NCBI RefSeq assembly: GCF_022763345.1
Contig: NZ_JALEGS010000079.1
Span: forward strand, 1-46,647
Reading direction: 5' to 3'
Origin: Phaeodactylibacter sp.
Lineage (GTDB): Bacteria > Bacteroidota > Bacteroidia > Chitinophagales > Saprospiraceae
DNA: 46,647 nt
Below are positions 30,858 to 38,198 of this stretch, in pieces. Under the pieces are notes generated by a model that saw only the letters and a list, made by a program, of their open reading frames with translations, searched no databases and was not told the DNA's origin. The position numbers were made by a program, and so were the translations under genes. The first letter of the stretch is position 1. Every line of letters begins with the position of its first letter.

Positions 30858-32324
30858 CTATGCTGTTTTGATCTCCCTAACTACCGCCTGACCGCCCTGC
30901 AAATCTTTTTCATATCGACGTAGGTAGTCAATTAGTGAGCCCGCCCGTTTCTTTAAGCTACGGCGGTCATAGTTGTCTGTCATCGTTTTTTTGCCGTGGG
31001 TGGTAACTAAAGACAATAAGGGGTCTGGTGTGCCGTAATCTCTCATATTAGAGACGAACGAGCGCCGGGCAACGTGTGAGGTCATTTTCTTGTACAAGGG
31101 AATTAATTCGCCCTTGTAGTTTATCTTACGATCAATCCCCGCAAGTTCTCCTATGCTCTTTAATAGTCTGTTTACAGTACCAAGGGGTATTTGTGGCATT
31201 GTGTCGTTTGTTTTATTCATTACGTCTTTGACGTAGCCGTATATCGGCGCAAATGCGATTTTATCGCCCTGTCCCTTTACTGTGAATACCTCTACAAACT
31301 CAATACCGCGTACTGTTTCTACCCTTTGACCTCTGCTTACCTTATGCCAGTCACTATGACGTTGCCCATGCATACATGCCGCAACAAAGCAAGCTCTTAC
31401 AGTCTCGGCCATTGGCTCTAATCGAGACAAGTCCACCGACCATACTTCCCGTATTTCTTGCGGGGTGAGGTATGCACCCTCTACGAGCTTGCGCCGGTTA
31501 AGCTTCAAGTCCTCTTTAAGCCTAATTCCCTGGAAATGATTATGAGTAATATATCCCTTTTTCTGTGCGTACCTTAGTAGTGTAATAAACGCGCTTATCA
31601 TCTTTGCAATATAGGGGTCTGATAACCCCCGGTCTGAATCTGAATACCTGTTTAAACGCGCCGTCCTGCCTTTTAAAAAGTCTCTGAAGTCCTCAAAGAA
31701 TTGCAACCTCATATCTGTCCACTTTGGCACATACTCAGCCTTACAAAATGCTTTGAAGTGATAAAGCAGATTACTTTTTACCCGCCATCCGTTTGTTCCT
31801 CTGGCTTTTGCATCGTCAATGATATGTTGAATGCTCAGTTCCATAAAGTCAACTAGCTTCACCCCATCGTTACTGCTTAGTTCACTTTTGCGCTGCCTCC
31901 CTGTGCGCTCAGATAGTACCGCTTTTATTTCTTCTTTGGTCACTGGTTGCCTGTGAATCAATTGCGCTTCATCTGCTGCCCTCTGCTTTTGTTTCTTTAG
32001 CTCATCTACTACACTTTCCGCAATGCGCTGCAACCTGTCCAGTTCTCTATTGGTAGCAAGTGCGCCTGGTGCTTTCTTTTTCACCCGCTGCATAATCTCA
32101 TCCCAATGACTTTTCGGGTCAGTAGCTAAGAATGCATTTCCGTCTGAATCAGTTTTAACAATTTGGTCGTGCCTGACCTTTAGCCCGGTGGGATGTACTG
32201 CTCTTTGGCTTTTATACTCACTCAGTACATACATATAGACAGGACGCGCTGCCGTCAATCGGTGCGCCTGGTATTCGCCGTTCTTTTTCTCTGGTGGTTT
32301 TACGTAGAAGTTGACTAACTGCAT
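30858..32324 (-). CDS. Tyrosine integrase of the tRNA-Arg element
   Basis: 488 residues. Catalytic residues: R322 in ACMHGQRHSDW, probable K350, H417-x-x-R420 in TSHVARRSFVSN, H443 in TTHGKKTMTD, and the nucleophile Y452 in DNYDRRS. Residues about 150-270 form the SAM-like core-binding domain (LYHFKAFCKAEYVPKWTDM...ITLLRYAQKKGYITHNHF). A long N-terminal part of about 140 residues probably binds arm sites. It starts 193 bp from attR. It is longer than the average phage integrase but complete, and would catalyse integration into the 3' end of tRNA-Arg. Confidence 0.92.
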   Translation of the reverse strand: MQLVNFYVKPPEKKNGEYQAHRLTAARPVYMYVLSEYKSQRAVHPTGLKVRHDQIVKTDSDGNAFLATDPKSHWDEIMQRVKKKAPGALATNRELDRLQRIAESVVDELKKQKQRAADEAQLIHRQPVTKEEIKAVLSERTGRQRKSELSSNDGVKLVDFMELSIQHIIDDAKARGTNGWRVKSNLLYHFKAFCKAEYVPKWTDMRLQFFEDFRDFLKGRTARLNRYSDSDRGLSDPYIAKMISAFITLLRYAQKKGYITHNHFQGIRLKEDLKLNRRKLVEGAYLTPQEIREVWSVDLSRLEPMAETVRACFVAACMHGQRHSDWHKVSRGQRVETVRGIEFVEVFTVKGQGDKIAFAPIYGYVKDVMNKTNDTMPQIPLGTVNRLLKSIGELAGIDRKINYKGELIPLYKKMTSHVARRSFVSNMRDYGTPDPLLSLVTTHGKKTMTDNYDRRSLKKRAGSLIDYLRRYEKDLQGGQAVVREIKTA

Positions 32325-32370
32325 AACGTTTTGGTTTTGACCTCGTGTGCAAGATATACAATTACCCTTC

Positions 32371-32397
32371 GTTTACAAAACGTTTACAGTAAAAGCG
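32371..32397 (+). repeat. Possible integrase arm-type site, right
   Basis: GTTTACAAAACGTTTACAG and following bases, the partner of 21511-21537 in the same orientation. It lies in the leader of the integrase gene, between its start and attR, so integrase binding here could also autoregulate. Confidence 0.5.
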
Positions 32398-32517
32398 ATG
32401 ATTTAATGTATGTCTATTCCTGTATCATCAATATATGTATACTTCAATTCTAAGTATATAGAGGTTTTGAAAGGATAAATAATAATTGCACTTTTTCAAT
32501 AATACTCAATGTGCGTT

Positions 32518-32534
32518 TCCTGGTGGAGCTACTA
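32518..32534. repeat. attR: 17-bp direct repeat
   Basis: TCCTGGTGGAGCTACTA, the second copy of the tRNA-Arg 3' end. Here it is a fragment only and does not rebuild a tRNA. The original tRNA terminator follows at 32561. Confidence 0.9.
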
Positions 32535-32560
32535 CGAAAAAACAAAAAGATTTATCTTGA

Positions 32561-32590
32561 AGCCAGATTCCTCGCGGGTCTGGCTTTTTT
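32561..32590 (+). terminator. Original tRNA-Arg terminator, displaced by the element
   Basis: AGCCAGA (32561-32567) pairs with TCTGGCT (32579-32585), followed by TTTTT. It sits 27 bp past attR, where the tRNA transcript would end in the uninterrupted chromosome. Confidence 0.75.
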
Positions 32591-32697
32591 GTTGCGTTGA
32601 TGTCTAATCTGCTGTTTTGTTCATTTTGCATCTTTTTGTTTTTAATTACGGTTTTTTGCAGTATATTTCACAGGTATTTCACTGAAACAAATGCCTC

Positions 32698-33855
32698 GTG
32701 AATCTGACAAATAAACTTAACGGCCACAAGAAAAAAAGTGGCGAGATCAGCGTCCGTCTCTATGTCTCCGATGGCGATAAGCGCCGCTATCTTTCTACTG
32801 GTCTCTATATCCATCCAGAATATTGGGATAAAAAGAAAGGGGAAGTCAAAAGCAACTATGCTCTGGCGAAGTCTTACAATCGAAAGCTGCTTCTTCATAA
32901 ACGGAAGGTTGAAGCTTTTTTAATGGAGGGTGGCAACCTTGACCATTATGGGAAAAAAGAGGAAAAGGGGAGTGTTCTAACCTTCCTGGAAGATTACCTG
33001 AATTCTAATCACGGCTTAAAGCCGAGTACGGTGAAAGGATACAGAACCGCAGTCAAACGGTTAAAAGAGTATGCCGTGCATTCGGGCAAAGAAGACCTTC
33101 TCTGGTCGGATATCAACCGGCAGTTCTACCACAGTTTTTCAGAATGGGTAACCAGCAATGGAGCAAACTGGAGTGGGTTGGCCAAACACCTGCGGGTATT
33201 GAAAAAGGTTATGCGACTTGGAAAAGAAAGGGCATTGCACGATAACGATGCGCACCTTCAGCCCTGGTTTAAGGCCCGGGAAAACCAAAGATCCAATAAA
33301 ATTTACCTCACTCAGGAGGAGATCTCCAAAATCGAGTTGCTTGACTTATCCTCCATGCCTGCACTCAAACGGGAACGCGACCGGTTTTTGATTGCTTATT
33401 ACTTCCTAATACGGTTTTCTGATGTCGTACGGCTTTCCAGATCGAATTTCTTTGTTCAGGAGGGCGATACTTACCTGCTATACACCAGCGTAAAAGAGAA
33501 CACACCGGCAACGGTGCCGGTCAAAAAATCTGCATGGTCGATTTGCCAGGCTCATGATTTTAATTTTAGTTTTACTGCCAACCAAGTTGCTAATCGGTCA
33601 TTAAAGCAAATTGCAAGTATGGCCGGCATTACACAAGTAGTCAACCAAGGTGATCAAACGGGTCCTAAGTGCCAATTTGTGACCTTCCACACTGCTCGAA
33701 GATCAGGGGCCACCAACCTACGTTTGATGGGAGCCTCTCTGAAAACCATTGCAGATATTGGAGGCTGGAAGAAGCTGAGTACCGTAGAAATCTACCTTCG
33801 GCCCAGCGGTATGGATAGTGCAAAATTGGCTAAGAAGTTAGGATTTTTTGATTAA
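32698..33855 (+). CDS. Second tyrosine recombinase, Bacteroidota conjugative-transposon/phage type
   Basis: 385 residues. An N-terminal arm-DNA-binding domain (GEISVRLYVSDGDKRRYLST, EYWDKKKGEV), a SAM-like domain (about 92-185) and a catalytic domain follow: R239 in FLIRFSDVVRL, H331-x-x-R334 in FHTARRSGATN, W357 in the usual histidine position (GGWKKL), nucleophile Y366 in VEIYLRP. GTG at 32698 is the only start downstream of an in-frame stop. It lies 163 bp past attR and reads away from it. It may belong to an older element in the same site, whose far end I could not find. Confidence 0.88.
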   Translation: MNLTNKLNGHKKKSGEISVRLYVSDGDKRRYLSTGLYIHPEYWDKKKGEVKSNYALAKSYNRKLLLHKRKVEAFLMEGGNLDHYGKKEEKGSVLTFLEDYLNSNHGLKPSTVKGYRTAVKRLKEYAVHSGKEDLLWSDINRQFYHSFSEWVTSNGANWSGLAKHLRVLKKVMRLGKERALHDNDAHLQPWFKARENQRSNKIYLTQEEISKIELLDLSSMPALKRERDRFLIAYYFLIRFSDVVRLSRSNFFVQEGDTYLLYTSVKENTPATVPVKKSAWSICQAHDFNFSFTANQVANRSLKQIASMAGITQVVNQGDQTGPKCQFVTFHTARRSGATNLRLMGASLKTIADIGGWKKLSTVEIYLRPSGMDSAKLAKKLGFFD

Positions 33856-33960
33856 ATTAAAGCCTTTGAAGCATTAGATTGAGTCTGATTCTTGAATAGA
33901 ATTTTTCAGCTTTCAATCCATTAACTTCCTTCTATTTTGTACCATTTTTTCCCAAGCCAT

Positions 33961-35445
33961 ATGAAGACGATCATTACCTCGTTTGCCGTATTACTATCCT
34001 GTATTCACTTCCTATCCTCACAAAATACATGGATTATTGGCTACGATACAACTGCCATTAACTCTGGAGGAGGCACCTCTATAAGCTTCATGGGGGCTAG
34101 CACCCCCCCAAACATCAGCTATCTCCAAAAGCAAATGGATATTTTAAACTGTCCGGCTGTATTAGATGATGATATGGGAAATCTACAATTTTATTCGAAC
34201 GGATGCTATGTGTCTGACGCTAACCACAATAAAATGCCTGGATCCGATTCTTTAACGACAGGTCAATTTATAGACGTTTACTGTGATCAGGGTTTGGGCG
34301 GGCTAGGTCTTCAAACGACAATCGCTTTACCGGCTGTTTCTAATGAAAGGTACAAATATTTATTCAAGTACAACTATAAGTTTATTGCTCAGAATGGTGG
34401 AGATATTAGGGGCGTGGAATTAGTTTATTGCAAAATTGACATGGATGGAAACGACGGATTGGGCGAAATGATCGAACGAAACGTTTCAATTGTAACCGAT
34501 ACTTTCCCTACCGGATATTTAAGTGCTGTAAAGCATGCTGATGGAATGAGTTGGTGGTTACTTGCCCCTAAAAGTTCTAGCAATACGTACCATAAAATCC
34601 TATTAGACTCTACCGGCATTCATTATATGGGAGCTCAAAGTATAGGGAGAGTTTGGGATCACAGAGATTGGACTGGACAATCTACATTCACACCCATTGG
34701 GGCTCACTACTTAAGGCATAGCAATTTCAACAAGCTGAATATTTTCGATTTCGATAGATGTACAGGTAATTTAAGCGATCCTATTATTATTGATGTCGAA
34801 AACACTGATTATGCGGCGGCTGGTGTTTCTGTTTCCTCAAACAGCAGGTTCGCTTATGTCTCTACTTTCAGTAATTTATACCAATTTGACCTGGAAGCAG
34901 GAGACATTGAACAAAGCAAAACATTAATCGACACTTACGATGAAGCTCCATTTCCTTATTATAGTGGCTTCTCCCTTTCTGCATTGGCTCCTGATCAAAA
35001 AATTTATATTGCTGGTACCAGTAGTCATAAGCACCTTCACGTTGTCAACAGTCCAAATGAACCAGGTTTGGAGTGCAGTTTTAGTCAACACGGTTTAGAT
35101 ATTCCTTCCTTTAACTTTGCAGGTATCCCCAACGTCCCGCATTTTAATACAGAAGAATTAGATTGCCTGCCCTCAAGTAACTCGAATATTGAAGCGACAA
35201 ATATAGAATGTATCCTCTTTCCTAATCCAGTTGAACAGGGGCAAGATTTTCAGTTGAATATAAAGGGCATTCCAATTCGAGAGGAACATGAAGTTCGTTT
35301 TTATTCTTCATCAGGCAATCTTTTAGAAAGCCATTCTTTGAGTCAAGGTCAAATCACAATTTCCACCACAAGTTGGCCAATAGGAAATTATTACTACACG
35401 ATTTACCCTGTTAAAGACTTAGCAGGCAAATTTATCGTCTTCTAG
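33961..35445 (+). CDS. Secreted T9SS-sorted beta-propeller-like protein
   Basis: 494 residues from ATG 33961, which gives the signal peptide MKTIITSFAVLLSCIHFLSS; the frame is open 8 codons upstream from a TTG. The body has propeller-like repeats (NTWIIGYDTTAINSGGGTSI, LQFYSNGCYVSDANHNKMPG, VSVSSNSRFAYVSTFSNLYQ, LSALAPDQKIYIAGTSSHKH). The last 75 residues are a T9SS type A sorting domain (CILFPNPVEQGQDFQLNI...NYYYTIYPVKDLAGKFIVF). Likely on the cell surface or secreted. Function unknown. More AT-rich than the genes before 21 kb, consistent with the accessory nature of this zone. Confidence 0.85.
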   Translation: MKTIITSFAVLLSCIHFLSSQNTWIIGYDTTAINSGGGTSISFMGASTPPNISYLQKQMDILNCPAVLDDDMGNLQFYSNGCYVSDANHNKMPGSDSLTTGQFIDVYCDQGLGGLGLQTTIALPAVSNERYKYLFKYNYKFIAQNGGDIRGVELVYCKIDMDGNDGLGEMIERNVSIVTDTFPTGYLSAVKHADGMSWWLLAPKSSSNTYHKILLDSTGIHYMGAQSIGRVWDHRDWTGQSTFTPIGAHYLRHSNFNKLNIFDFDRCTGNLSDPIIIDVENTDYAAAGVSVSSNSRFAYVSTFSNLYQFDLEAGDIEQSKTLIDTYDEAPFPYYSGFSLSALAPDQKIYIAGTSSHKHLHVVNSPNEPGLECSFSQHGLDIPSFNFAGIPNVPHFNTEELDCLPSSNSNIEATNIECILFPNPVEQGQDFQLNIKGIPIREEHEVRFYSSSGNLLESHSLSQGQITISTTSWPIGNYYYTIYPVKDLAGKFIVF

Positions 35446-35529
35446 GTATCCGGAATTTCAGCCATTCAGAGTTTTGAATTTTTCAAACGTTTAGCCCTCA
35501 ATACAGGATTGAAATTAACGCGGTCTTTT

Positions 35530-36459
35530 TTAATCTAAGCCAAGCAAAGAAAAGATAGACGGCTCCTTAGGCTTCCGCGCCCTCACCGTCTCATCCGTCC
35601 GAGCCGTGTCCACACCGATCAGATCATACCGATCCGGGCTCTCCGTCCAGCGCAGCAGGTTTTCATAGGTGGGCTTTAAGCGCTTTTTATTAGAATACAG
35701 CATGTCTATGAATGCCCCACTAGGGTTCTGTATGAGCGGCGGAATCATCTGGCCTAATTTCCGGACCTGCGCTTCACTGAGCTTCACGCCATCTTTTTCG
35801 GCTGCTTTGAGCTGGCTGCGAATGTAACCAATATAGCTCTTGTTCGTTGCCTTTTCCTCCAGGTCAGCGTATTCCTTTTTGAACTGCTCCCGCTCGGTGG
35901 CGCTCATGTCCTTTTTCTGCGTCTTCCGGATATCCTTGATCTCCTGCTCGATTACTTCTACCGGGCTGCGGCGGGAGCTGGCAGGCTTGCTCTTTGGCTT
36001 GTTCTCAGCTTTTTTCTTGGGCGCCGTTTCTTTTTTCTTGGCGGGAGGCTTGCTGGCACTGGTTGGCTTAGCTGAAGCTGGCTTTTTGTCGTCAGTTTTC
36101 GATGAGGACTTTTCAGTTTTTGACGTCTTTGGCTTCGGTTTGGGCTTACTGGCTGGCTTTGGAGTACTCGCCTTTGGCTTGGATGCTGGTTTATGCTTAT
36201 CCTCCTTATGCTTCTCTACGGTACTCTCCTCGGTACATTTCCGGGCGAAGCTGGCAGCATTCATAATAAACACCGGATGTCGGTATGGGTTGGCGCTACC
36301 GATGCCCTGGTCAACAAAAGCCAGGTGCGCACCTCCAGTGCCGACCGCATCATCGAGACGCAGGAGGAAGTAAACCGGATCTTCCGGGCGGCTAAAGCCT
36401 GAGGGGATAATACACACTACGGGCTGTTTAAGCGCGTAGACTTGTAAAGAAGTTTTCAT
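35530..36459 (-). CDS. Lys/Ala/Pro-rich linker protein, unknown function
   Basis: 309 residues in three parts. Residues 1-75 are a compact N-terminal domain (LKQPVVCIIPSGFSRPEDPV, FLLRLDDAVGTGGAHLAFVD). Residues about 80-170 are a low-complexity linker of Lys, Ala, Pro and Ser (KPASKPKASTPKPASKPKPK). Residues 175-309 form a helical charged domain (VEVIEQEIKDIRKTQKKDMS...SPDRYDLIGVDTARTDETVR). The linker resembles histone-H1-like or cell-wall-associated extensions. There is no signal peptide. An upstream hairpin is shared with two other sites in the window. Confidence 0.65.
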   Translation of the reverse strand: MKTSLQVYALKQPVVCIIPSGFSRPEDPVYFLLRLDDAVGTGGAHLAFVDQGIGSANPYRHPVFIMNAASFARKCTEESTVEKHKEDKHKPASKPKASTPKPASKPKPKPKTSKTEKSSSKTDDKKPASAKPTSASKPPAKKKETAPKKKAENKPKSKPASSRRSPVEVIEQEIKDIRKTQKKDMSATEREQFKKEYADLEEKATNKSYIGYIRSQLKAAEKDGVKLSEAQVRKLGQMIPPLIQNPSGAFIDMLYSNKKRLKPTYENLLRWTESPDRYDLIGVDTARTDETVRARKPKEPSIFSLLGLD

Positions 36460-36508
36460 TTGGTTTTTTGGGGTTTACATGCCTCGGGCGGTTGTCCGGG
36501 GCATTTTT
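36455..36508. repeat. Hairpin-containing dispersed repeat, copy 1
   Basis: GTTTTCATTTGGTTTTTTGG then GGTTTA, a stem GCCTCGG/CCGGGGC (about 36482-36503) and a T-run. Related copies are at about 39672-39737 (same 26-base left part, different hairpin) and 40415-40462 (same hairpin). In this copy the left part overlaps the start codon of the - strand gene at 36459, so the hairpin is in its leader. Confidence 0.65.
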
Positions 36509-37014
36509 TACAAAGGCCCCAGCCTATAGAGCAGCTAAATTATTAAGCAATAGAAAATTGTGCTTCTTTTTTCAACGTATCTGGTGGTATTGTAATGCCT
36601 TGCCTTAAACAAAGGTTTATTTTACTACGTTTTGTAGTGTGCGAACATGGCTTAATATCCCCCTGCTATCATTTTGAGTGGACATCTCTAGTCATAAGAA
36701 CCAAGTTTATTGAGCACTTGAGATATCCCTACTGTTATTTTGTACAGCAAGCCGATGGCATACACTATCAGGCTTGTTGTCTTTAGCATTGACATGATAA
36801 GCACTCAACGGAGCATCTTTGGGGCTATCAATGCAAAATTCTCCCACATAAAGAGGCAAGTCTAAATAGGGGAATCAAAATTTAGGCTTATTATTGGCAA
36901 AGGGCATGGTTTTAACCAGTCCTTTGCTTTTTTAAAAGGAAGAACAGCGTATTCCGGAAGCACTGATTCGATCGCGGCCTTATAATAAGTATGGCCGGCC
37001 AAAAAGCTCAAATC
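36509..37014. other. Gene-poor stretch with one terminator
   Basis: About 500 bases without a supported gene. One 63-codon frame (36595-36786) is not protein-like. The only clear structure is the terminator at 36897-36933. Confidence 0.5.
36897..36933 (+). terminator. Rho-independent terminator
   Basis: GCAAAGG (36897-36903) pairs with CCTTTGC (36921-36927), followed by TTTTTT. No + strand gene lies directly upstream, so it may end an untranslated RNA or a decayed gene. Confidence 0.65.
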
Positions 37015-37095
37015 ATGGAAAGCATAATCCTTAAACTTATCAATTTGTTGATTGTCTTGTCTTTGATTCCAGTTTTAATTTTAGCAAATGTCTAG
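37015..37095 (+). CDS. Possible 26-residue hydrophobic membrane peptide
   Basis: ATG 37015 to TAG 37095 encodes MESIILKLINLLIVLSLIPV followed by LILANV: one continuous hydrophobic helix. It lies 17 bp before the GH19 enzyme gene on the same strand. It could be a small membrane protein, a toxin-like peptide, or chance. Only hydrophobicity and position support it. Confidence 0.3.
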   Translation: MESIILKLINLLIVLSLIPVLILANV

Positions 37096-37112
37096 ATAGA
37101 GTCCCGGTTTAA

Positions 37113-37847
37113 ATGAGAAAACTATTTACCTTTTTCACATACCTTTTAAGGCAATTAGGCTTTAAGCCTAAAAAGACTTTTGTCAGAATAAGCCAACAGC
37201 CTTCTCCCTCTGCACCCCACGTGCCAAAGCTGCGGCGAAAGATTGAAAACACTGGTGTTAAGCCAAATATTAGCCAAGATGAAAAAGTTGATGAATTTAT
37301 ACCCTTCGAAAAGATTGCTGAGGTCATTCGTCGGTCTTTTTTGCATTTGCCCCCTAATGCAGAGCGTGGTTTGCGCCAGGTTTACGAAGCGCTCAAACGC
37401 CATGAAGTAAGCGATATAGGGTATATTGCATACATCCTTGCAACGGCCTGGCATGAAACTAACCAGACTATGTTGCCAGTCAAAGAGGCTTACTTTATAG
37501 GTGAGCCCAGAGCAAGTAGGTACCGTGAAAAACTGCCTTATTATCCATACTACGGTAGAGGTTTTGCCCAGATCACTCAACGAGCTAACTATGAGCGTTT
37601 TTCTGAGCTATTGGATGTAGACCTGGTTGACAACCCAGACCTTGCCTTAGAGCCTGACATCGCTTCAGATATTTTGGTGATTGGGATGCTGAAGGGGTTC
37701 TCGCCGGGAGCGCCTGTATTGGAAGATTTTATGCGCGGCAAGTATCCCGATTGGCATAGCGCCCGTAAGATTGTCAATGGCACAGATTCTGCAAAATTGA
37801 TTGCTATCTATGCTGCCAGGATTTATGATGGGCTGAGGTATGGATAA
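37113..37847 (+). CDS. Glycoside hydrolase family 19 (chitinase/endolysin-like)
   Basis: 244 residues. Residues about 70-244 match the GH19 lysozyme-like fold: YIAYILATAWHETNQTMLPV (catalytic-region HE; E near 116), YYGRGFAQITQRANYERFSE, LVDNPDLALEPDIASDILVI, and ARKIVNGTDSAKLIAIYAAR. The first 65 residues are basic (MRKLFTFFTYLLRQLGFKPK), perhaps an uncleaved anchor. In bacteria lacking chitin metabolism such enzymes often cut peptidoglycan, as phage endolysins do or as toxins do. Its place in an accessory zone beside recombinases fits a phage or antibacterial origin. Substrate not proven. Confidence 0.82.
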   Translation: MRKLFTFFTYLLRQLGFKPKKTFVRISQQPSPSAPHVPKLRRKIENTGVKPNISQDEKVDEFIPFEKIAEVIRRSFLHLPPNAERGLRQVYEALKRHEVSDIGYIAYILATAWHETNQTMLPVKEAYFIGEPRASRYREKLPYYPYYGRGFAQITQRANYERFSELLDVDLVDNPDLALEPDIASDILVIGMLKGFSPGAPVLEDFMRGKYPDWHSARKIVNGTDSAKLIAIYAARIYDGLRYG

Positions 37848-38198
37848 GCGCTTTTAGCCAACTCAAATTTTATTGGTATCTTGTAGGCGTATCATCAAGT
37901 TTAGACAAATAAGTAATAATCCCCTCTTACCCGGCGGCGCGTGCAAGGTTGACATTCAACCTTCAAGGCAGAATTGAATTGTTGAAACTGAAAAGTTAGT
38001 TGATCGAGGATTCGTCTTCGCGCCAAGTGTTGGCAGCAAGGCTTTGGTTGAAAAACCAAAATAGCTTGCTGCCTTTTTTTGGAGTTATACGCCCTTGTAG
38101 AAGCCGCTTTTCAGCGGATTGTTTATCTTTAGCAAAATTAATGTTACATAGGGGAATCTTAGATTCCAAAAGTTACTAGCAGTGGTGCCGAGTCTCGT
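37848..38198. other. Intergenic region between GH19 and histidine kinase genes
   Basis: 350 bases without a coding frame. It holds the terminator at 38032-38080; nothing else is seen. Confidence 0.55.
38032..38080 (+). terminator. Rho-independent terminator after GH19 gene
   Basis: GGCAGCAAG (38032-38040) pairs with CTTGCTGCC (38065-38073), followed by TTTTTTT. The loop contains a further small stem TTTGGTT/AACCAAA. Confidence 0.8.

Larger units (their letters stand above)
21440..32534. mobile_element. Integrative element (~11.1 kb) in tRNA-Arg, with phage-like replication initiator
   Basis: Bounded by 17-bp direct repeats and by two similar outlying sites (21511-21537 and 32371-32397). It encodes a tyrosine integrase, membrane/coiled-coil protein, two small helical proteins, HTH protein, II/X-like replication initiator, PD-(D/E)XK-like nuclease, phage tail-hub-like protein, a small protein, a DUF5681 protein (all - strand) and a membrane protein (+ strand). 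No capsid, portal, large terminase, Zot ATPase, relaxase or T4SS gene is recognised. It may be a phage satellite, a defective single-stranded-DNA phage, or a plasmid-like integrative element. The last three options are inference. Confidence 0.85.

Noticed and set aside
32698..33855. Integron integrase for the cassette-like array
   Set aside because: It has the arm-binding plus SAM-like layout of Bacteroidota element recombinases and lies 6 kb away; no IntI-specific insert was recognised.
36595..36786. 63-codon + strand frame in a gene-poor stretch
   Set aside because: Cys/His/Tyr-rich translation without any pattern, and no start context.
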